Assembly: GCA_025924275.1 (NCBI GenBank)
Contig: JAICEH010000008.1
Coordinates: forward strand, 1 to 20,560
Reading direction: 5' to 3'
Source: Gemmatimonadales bacterium
GTDB taxonomy: Bacteria > Gemmatimonadota > Gemmatimonadetes > Gemmatimonadales > GWC2-71-9
DNA length: 20,560 bases
The notes beneath the pieces were generated by a model. That model was not told the origin of the DNA, ran no database searches, and saw only the letters and a program-made list of their open reading frames with translations. Positions 14,005 to 20,560 of this stretch are shown here, piece after piece. Every line of letters begins with the position of its first letter. Within the stretch, counting starts at the first letter, position 1. A program made the position numbers and the translations under genes.

Positions 14005-15482
14005 GCGCCATCCTCGCCATCGACCAGGGCACCACCGGGACGACGGCGCTCGTCCTCGGCGCCGACGGCGCCCTCCTGGGCCGCGCCTACCGGCCCGTCG
14101 GCCAGCACTTCCCCGAGCCGGGGTGGGTGGAGCACGACCCGGAGGAGCTCCTGCGGACCACGGTGGAGGCGGGCCGCGCCGCACTCGCCGAGGCCGGGGA
14201 GCGGCCGGTTGCCCTCGGGCTCACCAACCAGCGGGAGACCGTCGTGCTCTGGGACCGCCGGACCCTCGCCCCCGTGGCGCCGGCCATCGTGTGGCAGGAC
14301 CGGCGCACCGCCGGGCGGTGCCGGGAACTCCGCGAGGCGGGGCGCGAGCCCGACGTGCGCGCCCGGACCGGCCTGGTGCTCGATCCGTACTTCAGCGCCA
14401 CCAAGCTCGAGTGGCTCCTCCGCGACCCGGAACTCAGGCGCCGGGCCGGCCGGGGCGAGCTCGCGGCCGGGACGGTGGACGCCTGGCTGGTGGCACGCCT
14501 CACCGGCGGACGGGAGCACGCCACCGACCCCACCAATGCGTCGCGGACGCTCCTGTGGGACCTCGACCGCCGGGACTGGTCCGAGGACCTGCTGCACCTC
14601 TTCGGCGTCCCCATCGAGCTCCTGCCACGCGTGGTGCCGTCCTCCGGCGTGATCGGGGAGACCGATGCGGGACACTTCGGGACTGCGATGCCGATCGCGG
14701 GCCTGGCCGGCGACCAGCAGGCGGCGCTCTTCGGGCAGGGCTGCACCGGGGCGGGCGAGAGCAAGAACACCTACGGCACGGGGGCGTTCCTGCTCGTGCA
14801 GGCGGGCGCCGTCCGGCCCGGGGCCGTGGCCGGCGTGCTGGTGACGGCGGCCTGCGGGCCGGGCGGCGGCCCGAGCTACGCGCTCGAGGGGAGCGTGTTC
14901 ATCGCGGGGGCGGCGGTCCAGTGGCTGCGCGACGGCCTCGGGCTGGTCCGGTCGGCAGACGAGACGGAGGCCCTCGCGCGCGAGGTCGCCGACACCGGCG
15001 GCGTCCACTTCGTTCCCGCCTTCGTCGGCCTGGGCACCCCGCACTGGGAGCCCGAGGCACGCGGGACCATCACCGGGATCACCCGCGGCACCACCCGGGC
15101 GCATCTGGTACGGGCCGCCCTCGAGGCCATGGCGCACTCCACCGCCGACCTCCTCGGCGCGATGGCCGGGGCCGCGGGGCTGGAGGTACCCGCCCTCCGG
15201 GTGGACGGCGGCGCGGCGGCGAACGACTGGCTGCTCCAGTTCCAGGCGGACGTGCTCGGGATCCCGATCGAGCGGCCGGCGCTGGTGGAGACGACGGCGC
15301 TCGGGGCCGCGTTCCTGGCCGGCATCGGCGTCGGGCACTGGCGCGAGCCGGCGGATGTCCTCGGGTCGATCGGCCGGGCGCGGTTCGAGCCGCGGCTCGG
15401 GGGAGCGGAGCGCGAGCGACTTCGCGCCGGCTGGCACCGGGCGGTGGCCGCCGCCCTCCACTGGGCCCGGCAGCCGGGCTGA
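14001..15482 (+). CDS. glpK: Glycerol kinase
   Basis: The 493-residue FGGY-family kinase has the signature N-terminal phosphate-binding loop DQGTTGTTALVL (residues 8-19), the substrate-binding TNQRETVVLWDRRT block, the WQDRRT motif, AGDQQAALFGQ with the likely catalytic Asp, SKNTYGTGAFLL, and the adenosine-binding DGGAAANDWLLQFQAD stretch. It phosphorylates glycerol with ATP to sn-glycerol-3-phosphate for lipid synthesis or glycolysis. Length and motif order match GlpK rather than xylulose or gluconate kinases. The GTG start has GGAGG five bases upstream and overlaps the transporter stop. No glycerol facilitator GlpF or dehydrogenase GlpD is in the window, so whether the EamA transporter serves glycerol metabolism is open. 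Confidence 0.94.
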   Translation: MSAILAIDQGTTGTTALVLGADGALLGRAYRPVGQHFPEPGWVEHDPEELLRTTVEAGRAALAEAGERPVALGLTNQRETVVLWDRRTLAPVAPAIVWQDRRTAGRCRELREAGREPDVRARTGLVLDPYFSATKLEWLLRDPELRRRAGRGELAAGTVDAWLVARLTGGREHATDPTNASRTLLWDLDRRDWSEDLLHLFGVPIELLPRVVPSSGVIGETDAGHFGTAMPIAGLAGDQQAALFGQGCTGAGESKNTYGTGAFLLVQAGAVRPGAVAGVLVTAACGPGGGPSYALEGSVFIAGAAVQWLRDGLGLVRSADETEALAREVADTGGVHFVPAFVGLGTPHWEPEARGTITGITRGTTRAHLVRAALEAMAHSTADLLGAMAGAAGLEVPALRVDGGAAANDWLLQFQADVLGIPIERPALVETTALGAAFLAGIGVGHWREPADVLGSIGRARFEPRLGGAERERLRAGWHRAVAAALHWARQPG

Positions 15483-15509
15483 GGCGGGCCCGGCCGGCGA
15501 CCGAACGGG

Positions 15510-16991
15510 TCAGTTGGTCGGGATGGTCGTGCCGTGGCAGGCGGTGCACATGTTCGGGTTCTTCCGCCGGAGGCGCTCGGCGTCGAACCCGGGACCGTGC
15601 GGGCGGAAGCCCCGGCCGGCCACTGCCGAGTGGCAGGTGAGGCAGTCCTGCTCCACGTGGCAGGAGGTGCAGCTCTCCAGGCTCTGCCTCGCCGCCTGGC
15701 CGTGACCGGTCAGGAAGAACTCCTTCGAATCATGGAAGCCTGCCACGAGGGGTCCGGACGCCCGGAGCCCGGCCTGCGCGTGGCAGGTCTGGCAGAAGGC
15801 CGCCGGGTTGTGGCAGTCGGCGCACTCGGTCTCCTGGGCGTAGGCGGCCGCCGGATGCCGGGTCAGGAAGGCGGGGGGGTGGTAGCCCCGCGCCCCGCTG
15901 CCGCGAGGCCCGCTCACCGCCGTCTGGCCGTCGGCCGGATTGGGCCGGTGGCAGTCGAGGCAGGTGGTGATCAGGTGGCACGTGGCGCAGGTCCCGGGTG
16001 CGCTCCGGGCCGGCTCCGCGTGGGCCCGCGTGAAGTCGAGGGCGTGCGAGGGCGGCCGCCGGCGCGCGGTGCCTGCCCCTGCCCCCCGGCCCGGGCCCGC
16101 GGCGAAGAGCGGGCGCGCCACCCCGGGCTGCCCGACGTGGCAGGCCAGGCAGCTCTCCCGGGTGTGGCACGTCTGGCAGGCCGAGGCATTTGCCCGAAGG
16201 TCGCGGGCGTGGGTCTCGAGGAAGTCGGCCCGGTCGTGGCCCGGGGGCGCCTCGAGGCTCGCCTCGTGGACCAGAGAGCGCGGGTCGGCGCCGAGGGCCT
16301 GGATGGCCCGCGTCTCGGGCGCGTTCACGTGGCAGGTGGTGCAGAACTCGCGGGCGTGGCAGGTGGCGCAGCTCGCCGCCACGCCGCCGTCCGCGGCTTG
16401 CGCCGGCTTCCCGTGGCCGTCGAGGCCGAAGCCGGGCTGCTCGTGCGACAGCGGCGTCTCGAACTCGCGGATCCGGTCCACCGGGAGCGCCGTCGCCTGC
16501 GCCAGCGGCACGTGGCACTGGGCGCACGCGCTGTCCGGCGCTTCGCGGTGGGCGACCATGATTTCGTGGCAGGCGAAGCAGCGCCGCGCCGACGCGCGCC
16601 GCACGGCCATCCACGCCTCGCCCTCGCGGACATGGCAGGAGGCGCAGGCCAGCACCGAGTCCGCCCCGGACGCGCCCGCGACCTCGAGGGCGTGCTCCGG
16701 GTGGGCAAACCGGAGGTTGTTGCCGCCCGGCCTCGAGGGCGGGGCCCACGTCACCCGGTCCTCGATGGCGCCGTCGTGGCAGGTGGCGCAGCTCTCCGGC
16801 GCGGGGAACGAGGTGGCGAAGTCCCCCGCGGCGACCCCGGCGTGGCATCCCTCGCAGGTGGGGAAGACCTTGGCGTGCTTCACGTGGTCGAACCGGTCCT
16901 CCACGATCCGCGCCAGGACGCCCCCGGCCCCCAGGGCGAGCGCGAGGGCGGCGCCGAGGGCCGGGAGCGTCGGCCGCAGGCGGGCCGTCAC
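15510..16991 (-). CDS. Secreted 16-heme c-type cytochrome
   Basis: The 493-residue product begins with a hydrophobic segment (about residues 8-28) that may be a signal peptide or an uncleaved anchor, then carries 16 CXXCH heme-binding motifs, with first Cys at 46, 68, 116, 138, 156, 208, 217, 272, 281, 335, 344, 390, 400, 441, 450 and 482. An N-terminal FDHVKH resembles c7-type cytochromes. From residue 193 the chain repeats a His, then ten residues (14 in the first unit), then two CXXCH motifs four or five residues apart. Covalent heme attachment places it outside the inner membrane. The GTG start overlaps the beta-barrel stop. With that barrel and the 20-heme protein it probably forms an electron conduit, lying inside, or on the outer face of, the barrel. 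Motif counts are seen directly and location is inferred. Confidence 0.9.
   Translation of the reverse strand: MTARLRPTLPALGAALALALGAGGVLARIVEDRFDHVKHAKVFPTCEGCHAGVAAGDFATSFPAPESCATCHDGAIEDRVTWAPPSRPGGNNLRFAHPEHALEVAGASGADSVLACASCHVREGEAWMAVRRASARRCFACHEIMVAHREAPDSACAQCHVPLAQATALPVDRIREFETPLSHEQPGFGLDGHGKPAQAADGGVAASCATCHAREFCTTCHVNAPETRAIQALGADPRSLVHEASLEAPPGHDRADFLETHARDLRANASACQTCHTRESCLACHVGQPGVARPLFAAGPGRGAGAGTARRRPPSHALDFTRAHAEPARSAPGTCATCHLITTCLDCHRPNPADGQTAVSGPRGSGARGYHPPAFLTRHPAAAYAQETECADCHNPAAFCQTCHAQAGLRASGPLVAGFHDSKEFFLTGHGQAARQSLESCTSCHVEQDCLTCHSAVAGRGFRPHGPGFDAERLRRKNPNMCTACHGTTIPTN
15630..16415 (-). repeat. Protein-level tandem repeat of heme doublets
   Basis: Five units, each a single His followed by two closely spaced CXXCH motifs, recur along the 16-heme cytochrome. 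Spacing from His to the first Cys is 14 residues in the first unit (His193) and exactly 10 in the other four (His261, 324, 379, 430). The two motifs are four residues apart, or five in the fourth unit. The His usually follows F[LT]XX. DNA-level identity is low, so this is an old, diverged duplication. Confidence 0.8.
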
Positions 16992-18463
16992 GGTGCCCCC
17001 CCGGCCGACGCCGGCGGCAGCCGCCAGCGGTCGGCGCCCGAATCCAGGGTCCAGGCGACCCGGAACGTGAGCCGGGTCTGGCTCCAGTCGACCGCCCCCG
17101 CATCGGGCCGGTCCCGGTTCTCGTCGTAGCGCGTCACTCCCACGCCCAGGAGCAGGCCGGCGCTTGCCTCCCAGGAGGCGTCCGCCCCGAACCACCAGGC
17201 CTCCGCCTCGTCCGCGCGGTATTCCAGCGGGCGCAGGAGGTTGCTCGCGTAGCCGGTGAGGCCCAGCCGGTCATTCGGCCGCCAGGCGGCGCTGGCCGAC
17301 CAGCCGCGGCTCGCGGCCCCCGGTCCCTTCTCGGCGTGATAGTCTCCATCGAGGGTCAGGTCGGGGCGGGCGAGGAAGGTGGCGCCCCAGGAGAAGCGCC
17401 AGCCGTCGTCCTCGACCGAGGCGAGCGGCGTCTCCGCCTCGGCATCCTCGTAGGCGTAGGCCTCGCCGCGGACGCGGAGCCGGACCCGGCGCAGTGCCGC
17501 CACCTCCACGGAGCCCCAGCCGCTGTGGTAGGCCACCGGGCTGAAGGCGGCCCAGATGGTCCAGAGCGGGAAGAAGGGCCGGTACCGCTTGCCGCCCAGG
17601 GTGACGTCCATCGTGCGGGTGGCGTAGCGGAGCGTCGCGTCCGCGCTGCCCCAGGTCCCCTCGGCCAGGTTGTACTCACCGCCGCCCGAGAGGGTGACGC
17701 GGGCGAGCGGCCGGAGGGCGGCACCCATCCCCACCCGCTCCGCGGTGAGCTTGTCCACTTCCGGATCCACCTCCCGCTGGTACTCCGCCCGGAGGTCGGC
17801 CCAACGGGAGCGCCAGGCGGCGGTGCCCCCGGCGGCCACCAGGCGCTGGTCGGGCCGGAATTCCCCGAGGGGATTGGCGGCGGGGCTGTTCCAGGGAACG
17901 CTGGCGCCACGCGCCAGGCTCCAACCGGCGTAGCCGCTGGCCTCGAGGCCGAGTGAAGCCGCGCGCAGCGTGGCCCGGCCGCCATCGAAGCCGAGGTAGC
18001 CGAGCCGGCCGGTCACGAGCTGGCGGCCCGCCCTCGCGGTGAGGGCGCCCCGGGCGTACTCCAGGTAGCCCTCGAGCAGCTGGACCGGCGGCTCCGTCCC
18101 GGCGTACGAGGCGCCCCCGGCCACGTCCAGCGCGGCCTGCGCGCTTCCCCGCACGCTGAGTCCGTCGACCCCGAGCCCCCAGACCGAGAAGTCGGCCGAT
18201 GTGACCCACGGCGCCGCTGATTCCTCCGGACCCGCCCGCCAGAAGTAGCACCAGGCGCCCACGCAGCGGACCGCGTGGCCGTCGGGCGAGACCAGGGAGC
18301 CGTCCGGGTCGGTGACGACATCGCCCAGCGCCACGCTGTCGGACTCGACGCCCCGGAAAGCGAGGGTCTGGAGCCGGCTCTCGACCCGCACCCGGTAGCC
18401 CTGGGCGGCGAGCGGCCCCGCGGCGGCGGCCAGGAGCAGCAGGGCAGCGGCGACCCGCTTCAC
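16988..18463 (-). CDS. Predicted outer-membrane beta-barrel (porin-like) protein
   Basis: The 491-residue product starts with GTG, a classical signal peptide (VKRVAAALLLLAAAAGPLAAQ, cleavage near residue 20) and then sequence dominated by alternating hydrophobic/polar strands with aromatic girdle residues and short turns, such as LEGYLEYARGALTARAGRQLV and RVRLRVRGEAYAYED. No enzyme motif is present. Two cysteines at residues 67 and 72 (CVGAWC) could form a disulfide but are not a heme motif. The last strand (TRLTFRVAWTL) is followed by a 16-residue tail, so the chain does not end in the usual terminal Phe. Both neighbours are multiheme cytochromes, and it overlaps each by four bases, so its likely role is the porin sheath of a porin-cytochrome conduit. 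Homology to MtrB is not evident by eye. Confidence 0.82.
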   Translation of the reverse strand: MKRVAAALLLLAAAAGPLAAQGYRVRVESRLQTLAFRGVESDSVALGDVVTDPDGSLVSPDGHAVRCVGAWCYFWRAGPEESAAPWVTSADFSVWGLGVDGLSVRGSAQAALDVAGGASYAGTEPPVQLLEGYLEYARGALTARAGRQLVTGRLGYLGFDGGRATLRAASLGLEASGYAGWSLARGASVPWNSPAANPLGEFRPDQRLVAAGGTAAWRSRWADLRAEYQREVDPEVDKLTAERVGMGAALRPLARVTLSGGGEYNLAEGTWGSADATLRYATRTMDVTLGGKRYRPFFPLWTIWAAFSPVAYHSGWGSVEVAALRRVRLRVRGEAYAYEDAEAETPLASVEDDGWRFSWGATFLARPDLTLDGDYHAEKGPGAASRGWSASAAWRPNDRLGLTGYASNLLRPLEYRADEAEAWWFGADASWEASAGLLLGVGVTRYDENRDRPDAGAVDWSQTRLTFRVAWTLDSGADRWRLPPASAGGAP

Positions 18464-20560
18464 CGGGCGGTCCCGCGCAGGCCGAGGCTGGGCCGGAGCG
18501 CCTCGGGCTCGGAGAGGAAGTGGCAGGTCGAGCACTCCCGCTCGGGATAGTGGTCGGTGTCGGCCCCGTGGCACGCGAGGCAGAAGGAGCGGGTGGGCAC
18601 GAGCCGCGCGACCGTGGCCTCGGCGTGGCAGGCGGAGCAGGCCCGATGCGCCGCCGGGGGGGCCCCGGGCAGGTTCGCGGCCTCGTGCGCGGTGCGGGTG
18701 GCGTCGGACCGGTGGCACGCCGCGCAGTCCCGGGCGGCCTCGTGGTGCTGGTCGTGGCAGTCGGTGCAGGCCCGCGTGCCGGGGGACACGCCCAGCTCGA
18801 CGGGCGTCACGTGGCACGCGACGCATCGCTCCTCCGCGTGCGCCTCGTGGGAGAAGGCGACCGCGCGCTCGCGCGGGGCGTGGTTCCGCACCCGGACGAC
18901 CGGGTGCGCCTGGAGCGCGGCCCGGAGCTCCCCGGCCTCGTGACACTTGGTGCAATCCGCCGTGGCCGGGGCCTGGTGGTGGCAGATCTGGCAGCCCCGG
19001 GGCCGCTCGAACCGGATGATCCGGTTCGACTGCACGTCGTGGCACGCGACGCAGTCGAGTGCCTTGTGCCGCTCGTGGGAGAAGGTGTCGGCCGGCGCCG
19101 GGCCGGAGACGAACACCGCCGGAGGGAGCTCCTCCGGCGGCGTGTCACCCTTCCCACGGGGCTCCGGCGGCGGAGCGAGGGCTCCCTGCTGCAGGGCCTT
19201 CGTGGTGTCGAAGGCCGGCGTCGGGAGTCGTGGTCGGAGCCGTTGCCACCGGGGGGACCCCGTGACCCGCCCGCGCACCTCGAGGTGGCAGCTCTCGCAG
19301 GCGCTCGCGTCCACCCGCGCCGCGTGGGCCGAGTGGCAGAGCTCGCACTCCTGCGCCACCCGGCGGTGCGCCGCACCGGTGTGGAACTCGTTGGACCGCC
19401 AGGTCACGTGGCAGGCGGCGTCGGTGCAGGTCTTGAGGGCGTCCTTCGGCTCCACCTGGGTGTGGGGATTGTGGCACATCCCGCACTGGCCCGCGTGGGG
19501 GTCCCGCGCGGGGTCGAAGCCCACCAGGCGCTCGCGCATCGCGTGGCAGTCGAGGCACTGCCCCTCCGCCGGGCGCATGGTGCCCCGGGCGGAATCGAGC
19601 CCGGCGAGCGCCGGCACCTCGCGGGTGAACTGGTGGCAGGCGAGGCAGTGCATCCCGACCGCCTCGCTCATCTTTCCCAGCCGGATCTCGATCTCGTCGG
19701 TGAGGTGGCAGCCGTCCTGGGAGCAGGTCGAATCCGCGGGCACGAAGGCGTGCGCCGTCTGCGCGTGGCAGGTGAGGCACTCGGCGCCCTGCACCAGCTT
19801 GCCGGAGGCCGAATCGGACTCGAGGTGCACCCGGTGGCCCGCGGTGGCGGCGATCGCCTGCCAGGACTCCTGGGCGGCGCCCTGCTCGTGGCAGTTCTCG
19901 CAGGTCTCCCGGGGCACGGCACCGTGGCGCGGGCCTTCCTTCGCCTCGCCCGCCTCGACGTGCTGGTACCGCACCCCCGACATCCACAGCACCATCTTCG
20001 TCGCTTCGCCGAAGAGGTGGAAGGTGTGACAGGTGTGGCAGTTGATCGTGTCGTGCTTGCCCCGGAGCGAGGCCAGGATGGTGTAGTCCCCGGTGTCGGC
20101 CACCTGCACGACCTGGCCCGAGGGGACGAAGATGTGGCACCCGGTGCAGAACCGGGAATCGTTCATCATGTAGTCGTACCCCTTGAACCCCAGCCCGGCG
20201 GTCACGAGGAGTACCAGCCCGACCGCCCCGAAGAACGCCGCCTTGGCCCCGCCCGGCCACCCGCGGAACCAGCGCCAGATGGCCGGCAGGCGGGGCCAGA
20301 GCCACCAGAGGATCGCCACCGCCGCGAGGGCGGCGAGGGCGACCCCGGTCCACATCAGCCACGGGGGCTGCTGGAAGAGGAACTGGACGATGGGGGCGGG
20401 AGCGAACCGCTCGGCCAGGACGGTGTCCGCCGGGTGCACCCCGGGCGGCAGGCGCCCGAGGACCGAGTCCTGAAGCGCCCCGGCCGCGGCGGGGACCGCC
20501 GCCGGCGGGGGCGGGAGGGGGGGGAGCGGGCCCGCCGGGGGCACCGCCGCCCCGCCGAGG
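18460..20560 (-). CDS. Membrane-anchored 20-heme c-type cytochrome with NapC/NirT-like N-terminal part, 5' end outside window
   Basis: The frame is open to the right edge. An in-frame GTG at 20544 exists, but the Pro/Ala-rich start and the open upstream frame suggest that a true N-terminus, perhaps a signal peptide, lies outside. Counting from that GTG, two membrane helices (about 60-85 and 100-120) precede the first heme motif. There are 18 CXXCH motifs and two CX4CH motifs (Cys274 and Cys373), 20 potential hemes. Residues 125-220 resemble NapC/NirT quinol dehydrogenases (MMNDSRFCTGCH, then INCHTCHTF). A heme-free Pro-rich linker (about 422-495) separates an 11-heme lobe from a 9-heme lobe whose FSHEXH-X-CXXCH units look c7-like. 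It probably takes electrons from quinol and passes them through the periplasm to the barrel encoded next. ActA-like roles are an alternative. Confidence 0.88.
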   Translation of the reverse strand, partial: LGGAAVPPAGPLPPLPPPPAAVPAAAGALQDSVLGRLPPGVHPADTVLAERFAPAPIVQFLFQQPPWLMWTGVALAALAAVAILWWLWPRLPAIWRWFRGWPGGAKAAFFGAVGLVLLVTAGLGFKGYDYMMNDSRFCTGCHIFVPSGQVVQVADTGDYTILASLRGKHDTINCHTCHTFHLFGEATKMVLWMSGVRYQHVEAGEAKEGPRHGAVPRETCENCHEQGAAQESWQAIAATAGHRVHLESDSASGKLVQGAECLTCHAQTAHAFVPADSTCSQDGCHLTDEIEIRLGKMSEAVGMHCLACHQFTREVPALAGLDSARGTMRPAEGQCLDCHAMRERLVGFDPARDPHAGQCGMCHNPHTQVEPKDALKTCTDAACHVTWRSNEFHTGAAHRRVAQECELCHSAHAARVDASACESCHLEVRGRVTGSPRWQRLRPRLPTPAFDTTKALQQGALAPPPEPRGKGDTPPEELPPAVFVSGPAPADTFSHERHKALDCVACHDVQSNRIIRFERPRGCQICHHQAPATADCTKCHEAGELRAALQAHPVVRVRNHAPRERAVAFSHEAHAEERCVACHVTPVELGVSPGTRACTDCHDQHHEAARDCAACHRSDATRTAHEAANLPGAPPAAHRACSACHAEATVARLVPTRSFCLACHGADTDHYPERECSTCHFLSEPEALRPSLGLRGTAR

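Noticed and set aside
15483..15509. Possible terminator between glycerol kinase and the 16-heme cytochrome
   Set aside because: GC-rich with short palindromes, but no stable stem and no T-tract on either strand.
15940..17070. Trp/Ala/Arg-rich open frames on the plus strand opposite the 16-heme cytochrome
   Set aside because: Trp-rich translation is the antisense reading of Cys-His codons and shows no fold pattern of its own.
16988..19045. Longer N-terminal extension of the beta-barrel protein reaching back to 19045
   Set aside because: The extension is the wrong-frame reading of the upstream cytochrome gene. The GTG at 18463 directly precedes a clean signal peptide and forms a GTGA overlap.
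15534..20029. Short recurring GTGGCA/GTGGCAG strings at semi-regular intervals, suggestive of a CRISPR-like or regulatory repeat
   Set aside because: They are the reverse complement of the TGC-CAC codons in the CXXCH heme motifs, so the periodicity is protein-coded.

Overview
The window is very GC-rich, compact DNA with many GTG starts, four-base stop/start overlaps and almost no intergenic space. A PknB-type kinase with a C-terminal membrane anchor, a V4R-domain protein, Ig-like lipoproteins and large multiheme cytochromes together suggest a Gram-negative, aerobic-type soil or sediment bacterium, most likely Gemmatimonadota. That placement is inference from gene content, not a phylogenetic result.

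Layout from left to right. 1-941 (-): a short TPR protein translationally coupled to an Ig-like (BIG2-type) lipoprotein that runs off the left edge and appears to start at CTG. 1097-1585 (+): a purine-type phosphoribosyltransferase, divergent from the TPR gene, with back-to-back promoter candidates between them. 1613-5832 (-): a four-gene operon read as a secreted TPR/RMDN-like protein, a GAF sensor protein, NAD-dependent DNA ligase LigA and a V4R protein. 5863-8366 (+): pyrimidine-nucleoside phosphorylase coupled to a membrane-anchored Ser/Thr kinase. 8363-12159 (-): lipoprotein, recF, dciA (DUF721) and gyrB, the replication-origin type recF-gyrB order but without dnaA/dnaN in view. 12220-13005 (-): enoyl-CoA hydratase, ending in a strong intrinsic terminator. 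13096-15482 (+): an EamA-type exporter coupled to glycerol kinase.

15510-20560 (-) is the most interesting part. Three genes linked by GTGA overlaps encode an inner-membrane-anchored cytochrome with 20 heme-binding motifs, a predicted outer-membrane beta-barrel of 491 residues, and a second secreted cytochrome with 16 heme motifs. The set has the parts of a trans-envelope electron conduit (porin-cytochrome complex), but its architecture differs from the textbook MtrCAB set: the presumed quinol-side NapC/NirT-like module is fused to the periplasmic wire, and the 16-heme protein is built from a tandem repeat of heme doublets.

Regulatory structure is visible in a few places. The terminator of the enoyl-CoA hydratase gene ends five bases before the next start codon, and its T-tract has the spacing of a leaderless -10 box for the lipoprotein-recF-dciA-gyrB operon. 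The EamA gene shows the same leaderless spacing. No tRNA, rRNA, CRISPR array, insertion sequence or phage gene was seen. No gene-free stretch exceeds about 160 bases.
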